DNA from: Streptomyces sp. NBC_01454
GTDB taxonomy: Bacteria; Actinomycetota; Actinomycetes; Streptomycetales; Streptomycetaceae
Direction of reading: 5' to 3'
Assembly (NCBI RefSeq): GCF_036227565.1
Contig: NZ_CP109460.1
Coordinates: 8,246,001 to 8,310,000, forward strand
Length of the DNA: 64,000 nucleotides
Shown here: positions 1-9,500 of the stretch, one piece after another
Layout of the letters: every line of letters starts with the position of its first letter
How positions within the stretch are numbered: position 1 is the stretch's first letter
Made by a program: the position numbers and the translations under genes
The notes under the pieces: model-generated
The model's input: only the letters and a program-made list of their open reading frames with translations
Told to the model about the DNA's origin: nothing
Databases searched by the model: none

Positions 1-1322
1 AATTCCGCCTTTCCCGGCACCTGGGAGGCCAGCCGGAATTGACCGCCGACGTGGGCCGCCGCTTCGTACACCTCGACCTGGTGGCCGAGGCCGACCAGCG
101 TGCGGGCGGCCTCCAGTCCGGCGATGCCCGCACCGATCACGGCATAGCGGCCGAACGGCCCACTGTGGTGGCGGGTCGACCGTGGTGGGGGAAACTCCTC
201 TTCGTGTCCGGCTCTGGGGTTGACAAGGCAGGACACCCTTTCGGTGCCGAAGGAGCGGTCGATGCACGCCTCGTTGCAGGCGATGCACGGATTGACCTGG
301 TCGGGGCGGCCGGCGGCCGACTTGGCGACGATCTCCGGGTCGGCCAGGAACGGCCGCGCCATGGCCACGAAGTCCAACTCGCCCCCGGACAGGGCTTCGT
401 CGGCCTGCGCGAGGTGGTGGAAGCGGTTGGAGGCGATCACCGCGACATCCTTGTGGCCGACGGCCAGCAGTGCGCGTTTCAGTGCCTTGCCGCCGGCCGC
501 CCAGGTACCGGCGGGGACCTGGGACTGCACGGTGGGCACCGATGACTCGTGCCACCCCACGCCGACGGAGAGCGCATCGGCCCCGGCCTCGGCAAGCGCC
601 ACCGCGAGCGCGGTGACCTCGCCGGGCGGAGTGCCACCTGTCACCAGATCGTTCCCGGAGATGCGGAAGAGCACCGGGAAGTCCCGGCCTACGGCGGCGC
701 GGACCCCGCGCAGCACCTCCAGCGGAAACCTGCGCCGTCGTTCGGCGTCACCGCCCCACGCGTCGTCGCGCAGGTTGGTCAGCGGGGCCGTGAACTGGTT
801 GATCAGATAGCCCTCGGACCCCATCACCTCCACGGCGTCGAACCCGAGGGCGCGTGCGGTGCACGCACCCTCGGCGAAGTCGTCGATCGTGGTGGTGATG
901 TCCCTGGAGGTCATCTCCCGGGGGGTGCAGCGGGAGAAGCCGCTGTACACCGGCGACGGGGCGACGGGGCGGCCGACCCCCTCGCGGGCGCCGGGCTGGG
1001 CGTACCGCCCGGCGTGAAAGAGCTGGAGAGCGATCCGTCCACCGCGGTCGTGCACCGCACGCACCGCCGCCGAGAGGGCCGCCCTGTCCCGGGAGTCGCC
1101 GATCACCCCGTACCCCGGGCCGCCCGCGCCCACGGCGTTCACTGCCACGCCTCCGGTGACGATGAGCGCCGCGCCCGCGGCCGCGCGCTCGGCGTAGAAC
1201 GCGGCCAGGGCCGCGCCGTCATCGTCTCTGGTCTCCAGGTTGAGGTGCATGGCGCCCATGACGATGCGATGCGGCAGCATCATGGTGCCGATGGCGCCGG
1301 CCCGGAAGACATGGTCGTACAT
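1..1322 (-). CDS. FadH-like NADH:flavin oxidoreductase / 2,4-dienoyl-CoA reductase (3' end cut by window edge)
   Basis: Reading leftwards from ATG at 1322 gives an open frame of about 440 residues that runs off position 1. It starts MYDHVFRAGAIGTMMLPHR, typical of the FMN TIM-barrel of old-yellow-enzyme/FadH proteins. Around residue 345 it has the Fe-S cysteine cluster CIACNEAC followed by SCLVNP, and near residue 400 a Rossmann motif (VIGAGIAGLEAA), so this is the FadH type with FMN, 4Fe-4S and FAD/NAD(P) domains, not the short OYE type. The missing part is the dinucleotide-binding domain. It lies 21 bp after the enoyl reductase gene and is the last visible gene of the starter operon. Inference: it reduces a dienoyl-CoA intermediate between shikimate and cyclohexanecarbonyl-CoA. 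The family call is firm; the exact substrate is not. Confidence 0.85.
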   Translation of the reverse strand, partial: MYDHVFRAGAIGTMMLPHRIVMGAMHLNLETRDDDGAALAAFYAERAAAGAALIVTGGVAVNAVGAGGPGYGVIGDSRDRAALSAAVRAVHDRGGRIALQLFHAGRYAQPGAREGVGRPVAPSPVYSGFSRCTPREMTSRDITTTIDDFAEGACTARALGFDAVEVMGSEGYLINQFTAPLTNLRDDAWGGDAERRRRFPLEVLRGVRAAVGRDFPVLFRISGNDLVTGGTPPGEVTALAVALAEAGADALSVGVGWHESSVPTVQSQVPAGTWAAGGKALKRALLAVGHKDVAVIASNRFHHLAQADEALSGGELDFVAMARPFLADPEIVAKSAAGRPDQVNPCIACNEACIDRSFGTERVSCLVNPRAGHEEEFPPPRSTRHHSGPFGRYAVIGAGIAGLEAARTLVGLGHQVEVYEAAAHVGGQFRLASQVPGKAE

Positions 1323-1343
1323 CTCGCACGCCCCTCTTCCCTC

Positions 1344-2186
1344 TCAGGATTCCCGTGTCGGGCGGGGCGGCAGCCGCAGCGCTTCGCCGGCGTCCGCGAA
1401 GAACGGCGGTGCGACCACGCTCAGGCCCCCGTCGACGACCAGCGTCTGGCCGGTGACATATCCGGCGCCCTCACCCAGCAGGAAGGCGACGGTGTCGGCC
1501 ATCTCCTGGACGGTGCCGGGTCGCCCGGCAGGGATGCGATCCAGGACGCCGCGCATGTCGGGCATGCCCTCGATGCCGTAGAAGTAGGCGAGCGAGTCGG
1601 AATCGATCAGGCCGCCGTTCACCGCATTGACGTTGATGCCGTACGGCGCGAACTCGACCGCCATGTAACGCACCCAGGCCTCGATCGCCGCCTTCATCCC
1701 GCCGAGTGCGGCGTATGTCGGGTAGGCGCGGACCGATCCGTAGGACGACAGCGCGACGATCCGGCCGCCGTCGTCCATGAGCCTGACCGCCTGCTGGGCG
1801 CCGAGCACGAAGGGGCGCAGGTTCATGGCGTAGGAGCGGTCCAGGTGGTGCTGGCCGAGGTCGAGGATGTTCTTGAAGACGCTGGCGGCGGCGTTGGAGA
1901 CGAAGTGGTCCAGGCGTCCGTAGCGACGAGCGACCTCGTCGAACAGTGCCGTGACGCCTTCCGCCGTCTCGACGTCGGCCTGGACGGCACAGCCCCGGCC
2001 GCCGGCCTCCTCAACGTCGGCGACGGTCTTCTCGGCCAGTTCGGCGTTCTTCTTGTAGTTGACGACCACGGTGCCGCCCTGGCGGGCCAGGGTGAGCGCG
2101 AGGGCGCGTCCGATGCCGCGCGAAGCGCCCGTGATGAGGGAGATCTTGGCGCCGCCGGTCGCGTTGTCCTGTCGGATGTCGTTCAT
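1344..2186 (-). CDS. chcA: FabL/ChcA-like enoyl-CoA reductase (putative 1-cyclohexenylcarbonyl-CoA reductase)
   Basis: A 280-residue SDR-fold protein with the N-terminal nucleotide motif TGASRGIG at residues 20-27 and the NAA motif (VSNAAAS). The usual SDR catalytic pair YxxxK is absent. In its place is YAALGGMK, a Y-x6-K spacing, which is the signature of enoyl reductases of the FabI/FabL type. The flanking pattern (AAIEAWVRYMAVEF, then NAVNGGLIDSD) follows FabL. From memory, Streptomyces collinus ChcA, which reduces 1-cyclohexenylcarbonyl-CoA to cyclohexanecarbonyl-CoA, is an SDR of about this length. The ATG overlaps the stop of the acyl-CoA dehydrogenase gene (ATGA), so translation is coupled. 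Inference: it does the last reduction(s) of the cyclohexane starter unit. The symbol is given by family and context, not by a search. Confidence 0.82.
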   Translation of the reverse strand: MNDIRQDNATGGAKISLITGASRGIGRALALTLARQGGTVVVNYKKNAELAEKTVADVEEAGGRGCAVQADVETAEGVTALFDEVARRYGRLDHFVSNAAASVFKNILDLGQHHLDRSYAMNLRPFVLGAQQAVRLMDDGGRIVALSSYGSVRAYPTYAALGGMKAAIEAWVRYMAVEFAPYGINVNAVNGGLIDSDSLAYFYGIEGMPDMRGVLDRIPAGRPGTVQEMADTVAFLLGEGAGYVTGQTLVVDGGLSVVAPPFFADAGEALRLPPRPTRES

Positions 2187-3376
2187 CGCGCGGCTCCTGT
2201 GGTGACGGTCGCGGCCTGCCGCAGCAGTTCGCGGAAGACGACGGCTTTTTGCACCTCGTTGGAGCCCTCCTCGAAGCGCTGCGCGCGGGCGTCACGGTAG
2301 ACACGCTCGATCTTCTGGGACTTCCAGTAGCCGAGCCCGCCGTGGATCTGCAGCGCCTTGTCGGTGACGGTGGTCAGCATCGTCACCGCGTGCATCTTGG
2401 CCATCGAGGACTGCATGGACGCGTCGTCGGCGCCCTCCTCGAAGCGGCGCGCGGCGTGCAGCACGAGCTGTCGGGCCGCCTCGATGTCCGCCGCGTTCTC
2501 GGCGAGCATGAACTGAATGGCCTGACGCTGTGTCAGCGCTTTGCCGAAGGTCACCCGGGAGCGGGCGTAGTCGACGGCGAGCTGCTGGGCGCGTTGGGCG
2601 AGGCCGACGCAGCTCATCGCGACGGATATCCGCGACGGGGTGAGGAATCCGCCGAGAAACACCTCCAGCCCCTGGCCCTCCTCGCCGAGCCGGTGGTCCA
2701 CGGGCACGGGGGTGCGGTCGAAGACGATCGAGGCGTGGTCGGTACCGGTGACGCCCATCGTGTGGGAGGAGTCTTCGGCCCGTACTCCGGGCGCGTTCCG
2801 TGGCACCAGCAGGGCGACTGTGCCCTCGTGGCCCGTGGTGCCCGCGACACGGGCCGCCAGGAGGTAGTGGTCGCAGCGCATCCCGAACGTGATCAAGTGC
2901 TTGCGGCCCGACAGGTAGTAGGTGCCGCCCTCGCGGACCACCGAGGTCGTGATGTCCGCTCCGGTGCCGTTGCCCGGCTCGGTCAGGGCGAAGGCGATCT
3001 TGATCTCGCCCAGGACAGCCGGCACGACGAACCGCTTGCGCTGTTCATCGGAGGCGTGCCCGTCCATCGACCGCCAGATGCCGTTGACGACGTGCACGAT
3101 CATGCGCAGGGAACCGTGGGAGCGGGAGAAGATCTCCATCAGCTCCATCCACTGGGTGAACCCGAGGCCCTGGCCGCCGTACTCCACCGGGGCGGCGAGC
3201 CGCAGGAACCCGAGCTCGTTGAGCTCGGTCCACACCGCCTCGGGTACCTCCCCGGTCTCCTCGAGGTGTTCGGCCCAGCGCTCGCCCGGGCCTGCCACCC
3301 ACTGCTCGACCGCGGCACGGACTTCTTTGAACTGCTGCTCGTCCATCATCTGTCGCACTCCGTCTTCTCCTGTCAT
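2183..3376 (-). CDS. acyl-CoA dehydrogenase of the starter-unit operon
   Basis: A 397-residue protein with the full acyl-CoA dehydrogenase fold: helical N-terminus, the middle-domain stretch FALTEPGNGTGADI, the substrate/FAD motif RVTFGKALTQRQAIQ, and a C-terminal YRDARAQRFEEGSNEVQ. The Glu at about residue 370 sits where short- and medium-chain members keep the catalytic base (the YEGT position). The start overlaps the stop of the upstream fusion gene by an ATGA junction, and its own stop overlaps the next start in the same way. Known chemistry of the shikimate-to-cyclohexanecarboxylate route alternates dehydrations and double-bond reductions. An enzyme of this family could introduce, isomerise or (in reverse) remove ring double bonds on the CoA ester. 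Family certain, step inferred. Confidence 0.88.
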   Translation of the reverse strand: MTGEDGVRQMMDEQQFKEVRAAVEQWVAGPGERWAEHLEETGEVPEAVWTELNELGFLRLAAPVEYGGQGLGFTQWMELMEIFSRSHGSLRMIVHVVNGIWRSMDGHASDEQRKRFVVPAVLGEIKIAFALTEPGNGTGADITTSVVREGGTYYLSGRKHLITFGMRCDHYLLAARVAGTTGHEGTVALLVPRNAPGVRAEDSSHTMGVTGTDHASIVFDRTPVPVDHRLGEEGQGLEVFLGGFLTPSRISVAMSCVGLAQRAQQLAVDYARSRVTFGKALTQRQAIQFMLAENAADIEAARQLVLHAARRFEEGADDASMQSSMAKMHAVTMLTTVTDKALQIHGGLGYWKSQKIERVYRDARAQRFEEGSNEVQKAVVFRELLRQAATVTTGAAR

Positions 3377-6375
3377 TGCGCGGTATGGGGGCGCAGGTGG
3401 CGCGCCCTGTCCCGCAGTTCGAACTTCTGGACCTTGCCGATCGGGTTACGTGGGAGATCCGGGACGAGCTGGAGCCGTTCCGGCCAGTACTGCTTGGCTG
3501 CCTGGTGCCCGTCCAGGTAGCGGCACATCTCCTCGAAGCCGAGCAGCGCGCCGTCCTTGAGAACGACGAACGCACAGGCACGCTCACCGAGACGCTCGTC
3601 GGGCATGGCCACGATGGCCACGTCGTCGACGGCGGGGTGACCGAACAGCAGCTGCTCCATCTCGGCGACGGGGATCTTCTCGCCGCCGCGGTTGATCACG
3701 TCCTTGACCCGGCCGGTGATACGGACGTAGCCCGACTCGTCGATCACCGCGAGGTCGCCGGTGCGGAACCAGCCATCCGGGGTGAAGGCCGCCGCGGTCA
3801 GGTCGGGACGGTCGAGATAGCCCTCGAACGTCGTCTGCGAGAGAATCTCGAAGTTGCCCTCGGCGCCCGGTGTCAGCACCTCGCCCTGGTCGTCGGTGAC
3901 CCGCAGCCGTACGCCGTCGAGGACGCGCCCGTCGGTGCCCCAGCGCAGCTCCGGTGCGTCGGTCGGCGTGGACAGCGCGCCGAGGCAGGTTTCGGTGGTG
4001 CCGAAGGCGCCGCACACCTTCGTGCCCAACACCCCGCTCGCGTGCTCGGCCAGCGAGCGGGGCACGGTGGCGCCGGTGGCCACGAAGATCCGCAGATGCC
4101 GGGGCGCCTCGCCGATCTCCTCGACCGCTTTCACCAGGTCGGCCAGGAACGGCGTGGCGGCCTGGACGAACGTCGCCCGGTGCGTGTTCAGCGAGATGAC
4201 GGCGCGCCGCGCGTCCCACTCGGACTGCAGGATCTGGGGCACGCCCAGCACGGTCGCCAGCGTCATCCCGTACAGGAACCCGGTCTGGTGGGCGAGCGGA
4301 GAAGGCACCCAGACGGCGTCCTCGGGACCGAGGCCGAGATGCCGGATCTCCATCGAGACAGCCCGGACCAGGTTCGAGGACGACTGCATCACCCCCTTGG
4401 GCTCGCCGGTGGTGCCCGAGGTGAACAGCAGCTGTGCCGTCGCCGCGGCCATCGGGTGGATCGCGTCGAGGGCCGCCCGGTCGACCGTCGTCGTCTTCAG
4501 GGCGGTCCCCCAGTCGTGCAGGCGGACGCCGTCGGGGGGCGGCTGTGGCAGTCGGCTGCTGCCGCCCGACCGGGCCAGCACCACGACATGCTCCAGGTCT
4601 GCCGTGCCCTCGCCACCGGCGCCGGCGAGGGCGAGGGCCTCCTCCGCGGGGCGCCGGGACCGGTACTCGTCCATGACGACGAGGACGCGGGCCCCGGAGC
4701 GGCTCAGGACGAAGCCGAGTTCGCGTTCCCGGAAGAACGGGATGATCGGGCAGCAGACGGCGCCGACCCGCAGGGCCGCCAGCGACAGCACCACGAACTC
4801 CAGGCGGTTGGGCAGCTGGTACGCCACGTTCTCGCCCGGCCGCACGCCGAGTTCGAGCAGCAGCGCGGCGGCCTTGTCCACCTGGCCGGCCAGCTCGCTC
4901 CAGGTGACGACAGAGTCGCCGTCCGGGCGTACGTCCACGAGGGCGGTGTCACCGGGGCGGGACGCGGCGTGCCGGGCCAGCCACTCCGGCAGGGTGACCG
5001 TGCAGGCGTAGTCCGGGTCCGCGACGGGCTGGACGGGTTTGCGGGCACGGCTCCTGACGGAGCGTCCGGGGCCCTTCTCCACCGACGTCGGTACGCCGAC
5101 GGCGTTCATCATGTCGAGGAAGCCCGGATACGAGATGCGGTAGGCGTGAGGGTACGACAGCGTGGAGTGGCCCCGGGCGCGCGAGGAGGCGACGGCCAGC
5201 GACATCAGCACCCGGTGGTCGTTGTACGACGACAGCTCCGCGCCGACCAGACCCTCCACCCCGGTCACCCTCAGGGTGTCGTCGGCCAACTCCAGTTCGC
5301 CGCCCATGGAGTTGAGCTGGAGCATCACGCCGGCCCGGTCGGACTCCTTCAGCCGGGTGTGCGCGACGTTGTGGAACACCGACTCGCCGTGGGCGAAGGT
5401 GGCGAGGGCGGAAAGGATCGGAAGCATGTCCGGTACGTCACGGCAGTCGACGTCGACGGCCTTCAGCAGGGGGGCGTCCTGCTGGATCCGGACACCGCCG
5501 GCCGCCGGGTCCAGTTCCATGGGGACGCCCATCGAGCGTGCTATGTCGATGAAGTGGAACTCGGGGTGGTCGGCGGGGCCACCGGTCAGGCTCGGTATAC
5601 CGCGCAGGAGTACGTCGCAGGGGTGCAGCGCGGCGGTGGCGATACCGAAGGCCGCGGAACCGATGTCGGGGGGCAACGTCAGCTCGGTGGGCCGCACGCT
5701 CTGGTGCGGCGCCACGTCGAAGCGCCGCCAGTCGGGGGCCACGGTCACTTCCAGGCCGAACTGCCGCATCATCGCGACGGTCAGCTCCAGATAGGTGCGT
5801 TCATTGAGCGCGCCCGTCACGGTGATGGTGGTGGGGCCGGTGGCGAACGGCGCGAGCAGCAGCAGTCCGGATATCCACTGGGACAAGGTGCCCGGAATGG
5901 TCACCTCGCCGCCCGTGGGCCGATTGCTCCGGACATGAATGGGCGGGCAGTCATTTGCCGATTCCAGGCGTACGCCCATCTGTTCCAGTGCGCGCAGCAG
6001 CGGGCCCACGGGGCGGTTCCGAAAGTATTTCTGCCCGGTGATCGTGACCGCGCGGTGCGACAGGGAAGCGAGCCCGATCATGAAATAGAGGGTGGTGCCG
6101 GAGCTTCCGGCCGAGACGGTGCCCTGGACCGGCCGGTAGTGGCCGCCGAGCCCCCGCACCACAAAGGTGTCGCCCTCGCGGACGATCTGTACGCCGAGGT
6201 CGCGCAGCAGCCGAACGGTGTACTCGACGTGCCGGGCATCGGACAGGCCGTGGATCCGGCTCTCTCCGTCCGCGAGCGAGGCGAGGATCAGCGCACGGTG
6301 TGCATGATATTTAGAGTTCGGTACGAGGATTTCGCTGGAAATCCGGTGCTGAACTCCCTTGACGAGAAGATGCAT
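3373..6375 (-). CDS. EPSP-synthase-like / acyl-CoA ligase fusion protein
   Basis: A single 1000-residue frame joins two enzymes. Residues 1-430 follow 5-enolpyruvylshikimate-3-phosphate synthase: SKYHAHRALILASLA (cf. SKSxxxR), GSSGTT, LSQWISGLL, DVPDMLPILSA, RLKESDR and NDHR. Some phosphoshikimate/PEP contacts are changed: KS is KY, and the Arg after GxxGTxx is replaced by Tyr/Phe. Residues 450-1000 are an AMP-forming ligase: LFTSGTTGEPKG, GAFGTTET, GWFRTGD and a C-terminal NPIGKVQKFELR carrying the adenylating Lys. It resembles cyclohexane/cyclohexene-carboxylate CoA ligases. First gene of the starter operon; an AGGAG lies 12 bases before the ATG, and a tandem AGGGG element lies about 75 bp upstream. 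Inference: it acts on shikimate itself (elimination and CoA activation) at the start of the cyclohexanecarbonyl-CoA route. Confidence 0.88.
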   Translation of the reverse strand: MHLLVKGVQHRISSEILVPNSKYHAHRALILASLADGESRIHGLSDARHVEYTVRLLRDLGVQIVREGDTFVVRGLGGHYRPVQGTVSAGSSGTTLYFMIGLASLSHRAVTITGQKYFRNRPVGPLLRALEQMGVRLESANDCPPIHVRSNRPTGGEVTIPGTLSQWISGLLLLAPFATGPTTITVTGALNERTYLELTVAMMRQFGLEVTVAPDWRRFDVAPHQSVRPTELTLPPDIGSAAFGIATAALHPCDVLLRGIPSLTGGPADHPEFHFIDIARSMGVPMELDPAAGGVRIQQDAPLLKAVDVDCRDVPDMLPILSALATFAHGESVFHNVAHTRLKESDRAGVMLQLNSMGGELELADDTLRVTGVEGLVGAELSSYNDHRVLMSLAVASSRARGHSTLSYPHAYRISYPGFLDMMNAVGVPTSVEKGPGRSVRSRARKPVQPVADPDYACTVTLPEWLARHAASRPGDTALVDVRPDGDSVVTWSELAGQVDKAAALLLELGVRPGENVAYQLPNRLEFVVLSLAALRVGAVCCPIIPFFRERELGFVLSRSGARVLVVMDEYRSRRPAEEALALAGAGGEGTADLEHVVVLARSGGSSRLPQPPPDGVRLHDWGTALKTTTVDRAALDAIHPMAAATAQLLFTSGTTGEPKGVMQSSSNLVRAVSMEIRHLGLGPEDAVWVPSPLAHQTGFLYGMTLATVLGVPQILQSEWDARRAVISLNTHRATFVQAATPFLADLVKAVEEIGEAPRHLRIFVATGATVPRSLAEHASGVLGTKVCGAFGTTETCLGALSTPTDAPELRWGTDGRVLDGVRLRVTDDQGEVLTPGAEGNFEILSQTTFEGYLDRPDLTAAAFTPDGWFRTGDLAVIDESGYVRITGRVKDVINRGGEKIPVAEMEQLLFGHPAVDDVAIVAMPDERLGERACAFVVLKDGALLGFEEMCRYLDGHQAAKQYWPERLQLVPDLPRNPIGKVQKFELRDRARHLRPHTAQ

Positions 6376-6502
6376 GGGATATGTTCACTCCTAGATATTT
6401 CGCAAATCCTCTTGATGAATGCTCTCCGGTATCGGACCGATTCGCTATCCCCTAGGGGCCCCTAATGCTGCGGGGCGGACCGCTCATATGCGGGACCGGG
6501 AA
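6376..6502 (-). promoter_or_regulatory. promoter region of the starter operon with tandem AGGGG element
   Basis: This 127-bp gap separates the stop of the module 2-3 PKS gene from the ATG of the EPSP-like fusion gene. On the plus strand CCCCTA occurs at 6449-6454 and again at 6459-6464. In gene orientation this is TAGGGG, 10 bp, TAGGGG. The same arrangement recurs at five other places in the cluster. I see no convincing terminator between the two genes. The element suggests that the starter operon is transcribed from its own regulated promoter. Confidence 0.55.
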
Positions 6503-9500
6503 CTAGTCGAAATGCTTCTCGACGAATGCGAGCAGTTCTTCGGCGGTCGCCGATTCGATGGCGTCCGTGGCCGGGTCCGACAGCCGGCTCTCGGGTGGGG
6601 CCGTCGTACGGTCGAGCCGGGCGAGCAGGGCGTCGAGCCGGGAGCCGAACCGCGCGCGGGCGCCCTGGCTGTGCGCGCCGTCCAGCAGGGTGTTCTCCAG
6701 CCAGTCGAGCTTCTCCAGGATCTCGTTGGTGAGGGCGTCCCGGTCGGGTTCGAACTGGTCGCAGAGGAAGTCGGCCACCTCCGCGGGACTCGGATGGTCG
6801 AAGACGAGGGTGGTCGGCAGCGCGAGGCCGCTGACCACGCCGAGCCGGGCGCGCAGTTCGACGGCCATGAGGGAGTCGAACCCCATGTCGGTGAAGGCGC
6901 GGTCCACGGCGACGGCCTGCGACGTGGCATGGCCCAGCACCCCCGCGACCTCCGCGCGCACCAGATCCAGCGCCGCGCCGCGCCGCGTCACGGCATCCAG
7001 GGCCGCGAGGCGCTCGGCCTGTTCCGTCCGGGCGGGGGCCTCGCCGGCCGCAGCGGCGGGCTCCGTCAGGTGCCGGAGCAGAGGGCTGGGGCGGTTGCTG
7101 GCGAAGACGCGGGCGAAGCGGTCCCAGTCGACGTCGACGACCGTGACCGTCGTGTCGTCGTGCTCCAGGGCCTGAGTGAGGGCGGCGGTGGCACCTTGGG
7201 GTGACAGGGCGCTGACACCGCGGCGCCGCATCTCCTCCTGGAAGCGGTCGTCCGCCATGCCGCCCCCGCTCCAGGGTCCCCAGGCGACAGCCGTGCCGAC
7301 GGCGCCGCGTGCCCGACGCCGCTCGACCAGTGCGTCCAGGTGAGCGTTGGCGGCGGCGTACGGGCCGTTGCCCGCGCTGCCCCAGGTGCCGGCGATGGAG
7401 GAGTAGACGACGAACGCCGCCAGGTCGTCCCCCAGCACGTCGTCGAGGATTTCCGCGGCGGTGACCTTCGCGTCGGTCACCGCCGAGAAGCCGTCCCCGA
7501 CGAGTTCCGTCAACGGCTGTTCGGCGGCGACACCCGCCGCGTGCACCACCGCGCGGACGGGGGTGCCCTCAGCGGCGAGGCCCTCGGCCAGCCGGCCGAC
7601 GGCGTCGCGGTCGGTCACGTCGCAGGCCGTCAGGTCGACCGTCGCGCCGAGCGTCTCCAGTTCGGCGCGTAGTTCCTCGGCGCCGGGAGCGGCGGGACCG
7701 CGACGGCTGACGAGGACCAGCCGGGAGGCACCCCGCGAGGCAAGCATGCGGGCGGTGTGCGCACCGAGCGCTCCGGTACCGCCGGTGATCAGCACCGCCC
7801 CGTCCGTCCACCGGTCCGCACCAGGTGCGCGGGCGTCGGCGCCCGGGGCGTTGTGCGTGTCGGCAGGGGTGAGGCGACGTGCACGCACGCCGTCCCCGCG
7901 TAGTGCCACCTGGTCCTCCCCGGCGGTCCCGGAAAGGACGGCGGCCAAGCCGGCCGGCTCCCCTTCGGCGGGGAGATCGATCAAACCGCCCCACAGTGCC
8001 GGGTGTTCGAGGGCGGCGACGCGACCGAGGCCCCAGACCTGGGCGTGCCAGGGGTTTGGTGCGGTGTCCGCCGGCCCGGTGCGTACGGCGCCCCGCGTCA
8101 GCGTCCACAGACGGGTCGATACGTCCGCGTCGTGCAGGGCCTGCAGGAGCACCACGGTGGCCAGGGCCCCGGCCGCGACGCCGCGGTGCCTGGTGTCCTC
8201 GCCGCCGGACTCCGCCAGCAGGGACACCGTCCCCGCCACCGTGCCGTCGGCGGCCGCGGCAAGTTCCTTCGCCAACGTCGCGCGGTCCGTGCGGTGCGGA
8301 TCGATGGTGATGACCCGGGGGTTCGCACCTGCGGCGGCGAGCGCCCGCCGCACGGCGTCGGCCGTCGTGGTGTCGGCGGCCTCCCTGGGTACGACGATCC
8401 ACCATGTGCCGTCGAGCGCCACGGCCGTGTCGTCCGTGGGCAGCCGGTCCCAGGCGACGCGGTAGCGCCAGCCTGCGGCCTGAGCGAGCGTGGTGCTGGT
8501 GCGGTGCCAGTCCTGCAGAACCGGCAGCGCGGCCCGCAGGGACGTCTCCGCGTCGAGACCGAGGGTGCGGGTCAGGCCGTCGAGGTCCTGGTTTTCGACA
8601 GCCTGCCAGAACCGTGCCGTCGTCGCGTCGTCCACGGAGCCGGTGCCCCGGCCCGCCGCCGCGTCCTCGTCCAGCCAGTAGCGCTCGTGCTGGAAGGAGT
8701 ACGTGGGGAGCCGGACCTGCCTGCCCTCCCCGAGCGCCGCCGTCCAGTCGACGGACACGCCGTGGGCGTGCCCGGCGCCGAGCGCCGTGACCAGGGTGCG
8801 TACCTCGGGGTGATCGCGTCGCGTGGAGGCGAGGACCGGCTTCTCCGTCCCTGCCAGCGGCGCCAGCGCGGCGTCCGGGCCGAGTTCGACGAGCACGTCG
8901 GCGCCGTCCAGGCCGCTGAGGGCGTCGGCGAAGCGTACGGCGTGTCGGGCGCTTGCCACCCAGTACGCGGGCGTGGCGAAGGAGAGGTCGGTGGCGGCGG
9001 CGGGGACGACCGGGATGGTCGGAGCACGGAAGGTGAGGCTCTCGACCACCTCGGCGAAGTCGCCGAGCATCGGCTCCATGAGCGGTGAGTGGAAGGCGTG
9101 GCTCACCCTCAGCCGGGTCGTCCTGCGGCCGAGCCCGCGCCAGTGGTCGGCGATCCGCAGCACGTCGGCCTCCGTCCCGGAGACGACGACGGCCTCGGGG
9201 CCGTTGACGGCGGCGATCGCCACGTCGGGTACGTCCGCGAGGCTCGCGGCCACCTCCTCCTCGCCTGCGGCGATCGCGACCATGGCCCCGCCCTCCGGCA
9301 GTGCCTGCATCAACCGGCCCCGCGCCACCACCATCCGCGCCGCGTCCGGCAACGACAGGACACCCGACACACACGCGGCGGTGATCTCTCCCACCGAATG
9401 CCCCAGCAGCACGGAGAACTCCACGCCCCACGACTGCCACAACCGCGCCATCGCCACCTCGAACGCGAACAGCGCCGGCTGCGCGAACTCCGTCCGCTCC

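Noticed and set aside
3373..6375. A rapamycin/FK506-type dihydroxycyclohexene starter route
   Set aside because: That route uses a chorismatase and a loader with CoA-ligase/ER domains in the PKS; neither is present. The EPSP-like, ChcA-like, FadH-like and dehydrogenase set fits full reduction to cyclohexane.
6449..6464. CCCCTAGGGG palindrome considered as a stand-alone inverted-repeat operator
   Set aside because: The other sites in the cluster keep the direct AGGGG repeat with a 10-bp period but not the palindrome, so the direct repeat is the shared feature.
3376..6465. Very long plus-strand open frames opposite the starter operon and PKS genes (also 50544-58031, 10778-13360, 16389-19910)
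   Set aside because: They mirror real minus-strand genes; the translations are rich in Arg, Gly, His and Val without family motifs, as expected for antisense frames in high-GC DNA.
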